DNA of 64,000 nucleotides from Cardinalis cardinalis (taxonomy: Eukaryota > Chordata > Aves > Passeriformes > Cardinalidae), in NCBI GenBank assembly GCA_014549065.1, contig JACDOX010000009.1, positions 3,707,310 through 3,771,309 on the forward strand. The letters are read 5' to 3'. Shown one piece after another: positions 51,001 through 60,000 of the stretch. The position numbers and the translations under genes were made by a program. Each line of letters begins with the position of its first letter. Position 1 is the first letter of the stretch. A model generated the notes under the pieces. The model did no database searches and was not told where the DNA came from. It worked only from the letters and a program-made list of their open reading frames with translations.

Positions 51001-54000
51001 CTCCTAAGATTTAAACAACTCAACAGGTTGCTACTCTTGAATTCTATCATGATCACAAAAGTTAAATGAATCTACCTCAGAAGGAAAAAACCATTCACTA
51101 TTCCTGAGCTCCTCTTTGGTGCAGGCCTATATTCAGCTTAGGCTCAGTACTGGTGCTTTTTGCGACCAGCGTGATAAGCNATTTGAAATGTCTGGACTGG
51201 TTATCCAGTGTCTCAAGAATCACTAACTGTTCACTTTGAAAATTGTGATCAGAGTTAACTTTTTCCTTGTTTTCTCTTTCCAAAACCACATAATCCACTC
51301 TTCTGCACATAACAGAAGCGTGTGGGACTTTTCTCTCAGATGGTTGAATTATTTATCAATAGCTTTATTGTGTGTGGGTAACAGGTTTTCTCAAGGATTG
51401 CTANCCTTGCCTCTTTCTTTTAAACTAATGTTCATGCATGTTTGTGTGCATTCTAGTTCCTGTCATGTTTTCTGACTCTACAATGTTTATTACACTTCAG
51501 ACAAATACCCCAGGGAGATTATGTAAAAAAGCCGGGAGAGGCCGACTCNTTTTATAGCGACATGCCTCCTGGAGTCAGCACAAACTCTGCATCTAGTTCT
51601 AAGAAGAGGTCTGCTTTTCTGTCGCATTTTCAGATTTCTACCTGTTCCATCACCCATTATTCCATTAGTCAGAACATTTCATTGTTTTGCAGCAGGTTTG
51701 ACTCTTTCTTCTTTCTTTGTGGAATGTTTGAAATAGCATCCTTTTTGCTTTGATTACTGATTTTTCTCCTGTGTCCTAGTTGCTGATTAGTATGATTAGG
51801 CCAGAATAAAAAAAAAAATTGCATTGCAAACCAATTTTTGTTTAATAAAATTTTCATTATATCCCTGCTTGAGAATTGATTTCAAGTAGACTGTAATAAT
51901 AATTGGTGGCTGAAAANAAATTAAATAAAACATCAACAACTTTTTTAATCAGTGTCATGTAATCAAAGAAAAGGAACATTGTCTTTCTTCAATAATAGTT
52001 ATAAACATAAAATGTTAAATATAAATGTTATTTTTATATCTTTATTTGTCAGTGTCATTAATCCAGTATGTTGACTTAGACTTCTGCTGTCTCATATTAA
52101 AGATGATACTGGTTNCATTTTATTCACTTACTAGAGTAGCATACTAAATGGTCACCAAGTGTTATCTTAGAAAGTAATTCTACTTTCTGTATTTTTCTGT
52201 TTGCTGTCATTAGATTAGAGAGAATTAGATTTTGCCCTTGATCAGATTTCACTAATTCCTTTATTGTTCCAATTGCCTAAAAAATTCAACATTTTANAAG
52301 GGAAGATTCATTTAAAAGCATTGAGAGCCATTTTTAATTGCTAAGATCATGATGCTCACTGTTCCACTGCAGTTAAAGATTCTTTANATGAAAATCTCTA
52401 GCTAGCCCTGTAAAAGAATTTATGAGAAGCACTGTGTCCTAGAGGAATTGACAGTCATGGACTGCTTCACAGGAAAACTGNAATTATCAATTCTTGTCCC
52501 ACTTAGCAGCCTACAACTGTGCAGTTGATGAAGCCATTTTCTTTGCTATTNTTTCAATTAAAGAGAAATTTATGGAAGGGACATATATGTAGTGACATTT
52601 GCTATTTTGGTATAGCAGCTTGATCTTATATNCAACTTCATTCAGTTTGTTCTAATGATTATGTTATTAGGGAAACTCCAGTAGCAATTACTTAATTATC
52701 TCTAATTTTTAAATTCAGCTTTTTAGATGTGTGGGTTATTTGGGTTTTGTTTTTTTTTTTTAGAAAGCAAGCAAGCATTAATCTTAAATGATGCACTGTT
52801 TGTGTTAGAGAATCTTTTTTAATTTGGTTAAAATTTTGAAACAAAGTCTTGGGAAAGCAAATTTTCATAGCTTTGTCTATCAGGTTTAAATACAACTTTA
52901 AAAAAAGTTATTTTTAAATACTGTAATTTAATGTGTTTCTTCTTTCATGCAGTATCTGTGTTTCTCTTCATACTTCATTTATTTCATGTGTCTCTCTTTA
53001 TTATTTGTTCCAAAAAGCTAATGGTTTCTAAGGTCTGTCTGTACTAGAGAGTTTTGTTGTTCCCACCACCAATTCAGGTATGTTGTGCCACTGTCAAGTC
53101 TGGAAAAGTAAGTCTGACGAATATTCCATTAACATTGTGATACAGCTGACGTAGTCCTTCCATTTGAATTCCCAGAGTGCTACCTCCTACCTTCCAAGCT
53201 GGTTTTGGTTTGCTCTGTGTGCTGGTATGGATGGCATCTCCTGGGAGATGTTAGAGTGGCTGGACCATCAGCTGCCTGGGCTTCTCCATGCTGGAAAGCA
53301 CTATGGAATATTAGCTGGTATTCAGAGGATGTTCAAGGATTAAGACATAACTTTATGATAACTCTTGCTATTATGAAATAGCAAACACCAAAACCATTAT
53401 ATAGAAAGACATTCCTGAACCTGAAAGTGACNTTGAGGAGGAGGAGGAAGTGTTTGAAAATCTGTCAGTGGATCTGTTGTTTCTCAGACCTTTCATGATG
53501 TGATTAAGTTGGAATTAATGAAACCCTGGGCGCACTTCACTGTGGCTGTGATTAGCCTGAGATTCTGAAAATTGAAGAGCATCTCTCAGATGCTCCCAAG
53601 GAAATCAGAGACTGAAAAATGCAAGTATCCAGAATTAAAAACTACAAAAATAGTTCCTTTAAGCAAGACTTTGTAATACATAAGCCATCTATTGTGAATT
53701 TTTCAACTTCCTCTTCTCTTTTGGAAATAATTGTAGATCTCATGGCAAACAGCTGAGCAGCAGCTCTAGTTCAACAAGAGGCAGCCTGTGGCAAAACCCC
53801 ACATGTTGACATCACCATCTTCATCTCTGGCTCTTAAAAGGAATGCAAGAGGAAAGAAAAAACTGTTTGCACCAAGCACCTAGATAAAAAGACTATTTTT
53901 GGCTTTGAGTTTAGCATTAGAAGTGTATACTTCAGCAATTGGCTGATAAAATACAAACGTTCAAAATTGGCAAAAATGAGGCAGAGTTACCTCTCCCCTG

Positions 54001-57000
54001 GCACTACCAGCTCTGGGTGGGAGGATGCTCGTCACAAACTCCTGAGNGCCTGAGACTGGTAGCAGTGGGTTGAGGGAAGCTGTCCTGGCTTTCCTGCAGC
54101 AGCATAAGGAGGGAGTGGGCAGCCTGCAGGCGGGATGTGCTTGATTGTGAGATGAAAAAGCCTTGAAATGAGCACAGTAGTAAGGGCATCTTCCATCTAG
54201 GAACTGAGGCAGAGCTGCAAATCCAAAGGAAATCTGGTGTGTGCCGGTGTTTGTGCATTCCACAGAAGACGAGTGAGAAAGCAGTGCTGATGCCTGGCTC
54301 TTGAATGTGGGCACATAGAGCCACTGCAAGGACAGCTGCAAGGTGTAACTGCAGAGTTTAATCAGAAATCCTGGATGCTCTGCTAGTGCAGACAGACCTT
54401 AGGCTGTGTTTTGTCACTGGCCTCAGGAATGTGACCAAACCACTGAGCTAACATTGATGTAAGCCAATACCCTTAACAATAACTGCATCTGAGCCCTCCT
54501 ATTCCAGGTCAAATGGATTATCTCATTCCTGGAGTGAAAGGATCCCAGACACAAAACATATTTCAGACATTTGTGAAAATGGGAGGCCTAGGAGTAATTC
54601 TTGGCAAGGTAAGTGTGAACCACTGTGCTGGCCACAGTGGAAACCAGCCTCTGGACCACTGCTGCTCTGCTGAAAGTTTAGCTGATCTGAGGACAGCAGC
54701 ATGACTCCTTAAAATTGTGCTAACTGTTATTAACTTGGAATTAGGATTTAGCAGCACCCTACAAGTGCTTTTTTTTGCACAGTGCTTTGTCACAAAGAAT
54801 TTACATTTAATTTCTCCCTCCAGTGTGAGCTAACATGAAAAAGAGAAATAAATATATTCAGCCAGCTTCTGTGATTTTATCAGGCAGTGTTAGGCGTTTT
54901 TCTTGAAGTGTAGGAATTTTGTCAAATAACAGCTGAAATAAAGNAGTTCTTTGCTCTGTACAGTTGCAGCAAAAAGTAGAGAAAGGTAACCTAAGTGTCT
55001 GAGGTAAATCAAGTGGAACAGACCTGTGAGATTTAAATGGTTAAAGTTAAAGGTTAATGGCCTGAAGTTAAAGGTAGCAGCTCTTTTGCTATGGATGCAA
55101 AAAGAATATGCAGTTTGGCATGGGGCAGGTGAGTTTCAAGTTGTTTTACTGTCTTTGTCCTTTGATTTCTTTCAGGTAATATAGGAGGAAACAGAAAGAA
55201 AGTCAGAGGCAAAAGATTTAGGCCACGGTCTAATTCAACTGAGTAAGTCTGAATTTAAAAAAGCAAAGCCAAAAGTAGAGTTTTCATATTTGTGTTTTGT
55301 AGATGGAATTTAAGAGTACTGAAAAGTAGACAGCTGCATTTTTGCTCTGTGGCCCATTCTGATTGCTGACTGATAATCTGGTAAATGGTTTGGCTAATGT
55401 ATTTCAACCTCTTTTAATGTATTCTTTATAAATTAACTATTAATTTTCTTTTTTTATGTAGGCTTCCTCACAGTCGTTCCCATAGCAATTCTCAATGATG
55501 GTGGCAGCCTGCACCATCACTGCAGGCTTTTGTCTACAGTAAACTGCCATTGCTGAGTGTATCCTGGTTCAGTACTGAGTTTGTGATAACCTGACTGTTT
55601 CCTACCCTTGTCTTCACCTTGGGCTGGGCCATTGCAGAGTCAGAGATTTGTATCTCTGCATACTTTCCTGGAGGTTTTAGGAGAGGTATCTGTCGGCTTT
55701 GAGAGTACCTTGAAGTTTGCCATTGTAAGCCTGAAATAGCCAGTCTTGACTAAACCCTGTGATAAAAGGGTAATTAAAGTCTCTACCAAGTGACTGATCC
55801 CCAGACTTTTCCTCGGCAGCTGAGAGTTGCTGGCTTATTGAATTATTGGTTACTTTTCCTAAAGAGCCCATGTGTGCAGTGCTTCCCACACAGGAAGAGC
55901 CTTTGTTATGTACTTAATGAGTGGTGAGTGGCTGGAAATCTCTGGGCTTGTCAGAAGCACTGGCCTGCTCTTACAGCACTTACACCCAACGTGAATGGCC
56001 CTTTCTTTGGCCGTGGTGGTAGTGACAGTGTGCTTCCCCATATCATGACTACTAACTTTGCACCTTGATGGGCAAATGGGCTTGATAACAACCCTGGTGG
56101 AAGCTAATAATGCTAACTGCTCTCTGGGCCCTATTTTCTTTGATTTGGGGATTTTGAGTTTGTTCTGAAACTTTTCTTTCACCTACAGTGCACTGTCTTA
56201 AGGTGAGTAGGCTCAGAAAGGGTTCCTAAAGAAAACCCTGTGCTACAAATTACAAAAACAATACTTCGATGCACATTGCAATTATAACATTGCATGGTCA
56301 AAATGGCATCATGGAATCAGAAATTTTAGCCCTTGGAGGAGTTTATCTCAAGAGTCTCTGTACTCTTTGTGCTGATAAACTCTTACTGAAATGTTATTTT
56401 GCTCATTTTCTTTTCTCCTTGCATGAGATAGTTTGATAAAATCAAAATTAGTCTGGCCAAACTGTCAAAAATACAAATGAGATTTGCTCTGAGAACTTTG
56501 AAGCATTAAATAAGCAGGCAAACAGAGATATTGTGAGTTGGAAATATTTTTCCCTGTATATTTGTTTCTCTTTTAAAGGTGCCCCTGAATTTCCACCTAA
56601 TTCTCTGCTTTCCTTTTTGCTGCTTGTTATGGCGGTGTCTCAACCCAGCAGCAGCCCTGATGCTACAGGGAGGAGGCTTGTACTTCCCAAGGGCCATGCA
56701 GCAACCTTTTGGGGATGAAGCACAGTGTGTGTGTTCCTGGGAGAGGCCTAGCAGGCAGGAAAATACCTTTTCTCCTGGTTGGTTCTGTCCTGGACTGCAC
56801 AGGCCTGAATGGCTTGTCCGAGTCTCCTGGGCAGTCCTGTCACCGGCTGGAGAGAGAGCTCCCACTGACAGATCCACAGGCTGTGTCAGTTCAGTGGGGA
56901 ATGGAGAGAGCTGCCGGGGCTATTAGAGGGCAATTAGCTCCCTGGTTAGAGGGACGGCTTGTTTTGCCAGGAGAGAAAATGGACTGAGAATGATCTAACT

Positions 57001-60000
57001 GTGACCAGCATTTAGTCATTTAGGAAAAAAAAAAAAGGAACAGCAGCTGCTTTGAGGATGCTGCAGAATACATGGAGGCTTTTCCCAGACCAATTTACCT
57101 TTCTACCTTGTCTGGGAAATAGAGAATAATATTGAAATCTGTTCTGAAGCAGTATTTAAAAAGTCAACATGTGTGGCCCTTAGAAGTCCAATAAAACATA
57201 CTTGTGGATATGGAAGAAAAAGGATAACAGTGTTGGTCTCCTGTAATTAGCAGACTGTAGTTAACCATTATAAAATTGTGTTTATTAATGTCATACCTTG
57301 TGCAGAATTCAATTTTTTTTAAAAACCACACTGGTGTGGTTGTCTTCAAAGATACTTGTATGCATGGTCTGCAGTATTGGCACACATTATGCACAGGTTG
57401 TTTTTTGTATACAGCCAAGAATCAAATAGAATTGTACCATTAATCATTTAAACAAAATTTCTTAAGGACTGAGCAAGGTTTGAAGTCTGCAGCCCTCANG
57501 AGCAGCACTGACAGGGAGTTGGAAACACTTTGGGCAGCTCCTGAAAAATGTCCTGCTCACACCTTTGCGTGACCCTTGGACCTAGCATACATGAACAGGG
57601 CTTATGCTAAGCATGGAGCTCTGAGGAGACTGCTAAAGATGTTTTGAGACATTTTTAATTGTTTTNGGATGTTTGATAACAAAATAATTATTCTTTGCTA
57701 AAGACAGATAGTTCATTACATGTGGAAGGAATGCCAACAGGCTAAATGCTTTTTCAGAAACGTGGCTGATGAATTGGCCTGATAAATAGCTCTCTATTAA
57801 AATCCATTAGAATTATCCAGGAATGATGACAGTTTTCCGAATAAGTTGACAGTTTAATTGGGAGCTTGTGTTAAAACAGGTCCCAGCAATTCAGACCTTG
57901 GTTAATTTGCACTGCTTTTCCTATAAGCATTTGTCTTCCTCGTTGTGATAACTGATACGAACGTCTTTGGTTTAGACTTTCTATTATATATTGTCTTTTT
58001 GCAGCCGGGTAACCCATGCATCTGAGCCTGGGCTTTCTCTCGCCCACCAAATCCCTGCCCAAGGCATAAGCCCAGGGGGTTCCGACCACCCCCAAACAGG
58101 GAGTCGGGATCACAGGTCAGTCTCACCTGCCCCTGCATTCTGGGCTGCCATTTTGTCCCGTGACAAGTCCCTTCCCTAGTATCTGATAGTTTCACTGTGG
58201 CAAAACACCGTGACTGCTTGGAGGTGCTCCTGCTGATGCAGCGCTAGCTACCCTTCGTCCTCGCCAGCCTGAGGAGTACCAGTACTCTTGAGCCCAGGTC
58301 TTTTGCCTTGTTGCATGTTGCGCTATGAGCCGAGTCGAGCTGTCGGTCTAGCTCTAGGCTTATGCGTAAGGACACCTTGTTTCAAAGCAGAATTTCTCAC
58401 CCAAAGGAAATGTGGATTCTGGCCATTACTAATGGACATGTGGCCAGAAAGATCAGCCTGAGGGCTTTCCAATGGTATCATGTAGTGGTCTGCAGTAACT
58501 TGAGTTTAATCTTTTTGTAACGGACGGATTGAGGTGGTGAATGGTGGTCTGTAATACACCCAGACCCAGGAAACCCTGCAACATGGTTGTGCAACAATTG
58601 CATGCTTTGATAGCACCTTACACTGTTTTCTAATACGGGAAGCCAGATTGGGAGTGTTTCATGGTTACCAAAAGACCCTTTCAACTGAAAAAGTGCAAGT
58701 TTAAAGTATTGCAGCAAGTACAAGAAAACGTACCATTAAAGCTAAAGAGAAGTTTATTAGTTCCTGGTGACGCTGGCATCAGCCTGTTGCTTCACTTGTG
58801 GTTCATCTGTTCTCCTGCGCTACCACTTTCGATGTTTTCTTTCTCTAAGACCCCAAGCTGGAAAGCATAAAGCACTCCCAATTCCTGATAGATAAGCGAG
58901 CTGAGGAAGCTACTTAGAAGCACTTGTGGCTGAGGGCGAGTCCTTTCTGAGAGCTGTGGCTGTGCTTGCGCGGGGCGGGGAGGAGACGTTCCAGAGCAAA
59001 AAAGGAGCAAAAGAAGTTGAAAAAGTGCTGCTGCTTTTGTTGTCATAGTTTGAAATATGGAGGGGGTTGAATGACAGAATTTGGCCCAACTTTTATTCAT
59101 CTGAGCAATAACTTGCAAGGCCTGTTCCCATGTGTGAGGTCACTGGAGTCACTCCCATAAATAAGGGTGGCAAGAACTGGACCAGAAGTATNAAAAATAA
59201 CTTAAAGAGGCATTTTCTTTCCCATTTTCCTTGATTAAAGTTTGTTTCCTATTTCACTGTGCTAGTTTCTATTGTGTAAAGATGGTGATCCTAAATAATA
59301 ATTTGATTGTTGCCATTCATATGTAACAAGAACAAACTTTAAATTGGTCCAGGCAGAATCTTATTTTCTGCATCTCCCTTTTTTGTTGACATGACAAATG
59401 GGGAGGAATTTGCTTATCTTGTTTTTGGGAAAATTTTGTTACAAAAAAGTTTTCATTTTCCTTGGTAATTTGTTGTTAGATAATTAAACATCATCTTTAT
59501 TTCATAATTTTTCATGTAACTAATATGAGTATACAACTCAGACTTTTTTTCCTAAAAATGTGGCTTTGGTGTCAATATTGCTTCTGTAAAATGTGAGATA
59601 ACTCTGCAGCCTACCTCCATTAAAGCCAAACTAAATGAACATTGAAAAATCAGAGGGTTGTTTGCCTGTAAGTGTAAAAATTGTCACTATAGTGGCAAAA
59701 AATTCAAACCTTTTAACATTTTGAGGCTGAAATTCATTCCTGTAAAAAGGGTCAAGCCCAAGATTCTGTGGTCTTTTAGCCATTATCTTGCAATTTGTCT
59801 AGATGGGTGAAAAAGTGTGTCTTTGGCAAGCAAACGCCATGACTGAAGCCAAAATGCCCCTTCATCCTTATTTTGAGATCATGAGGGAGTTCAAACCACG
59901 AGCTTAATGCTGGCCCTCTGCATAGGAGTGAATTTTACCCTTAAGACATTAAATGAATGATGTATCCCAAAGAGTTTCCAGATTAATCAAACATATGAGT

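Noticed and set aside
52953..53037. Possible exon after the TTTCATGCAG acceptor
   Set aside because: In E24 phase it reads a low-complexity Ser/Leu/Phe stretch, with no clear donor in frame.
56579..56926. Possible exon after CTTTTAAAG with 115-residue open frame
   Set aside because: In the phase delivered by E26 it stops after two codons. The longer frame is out of phase and unrecognised.
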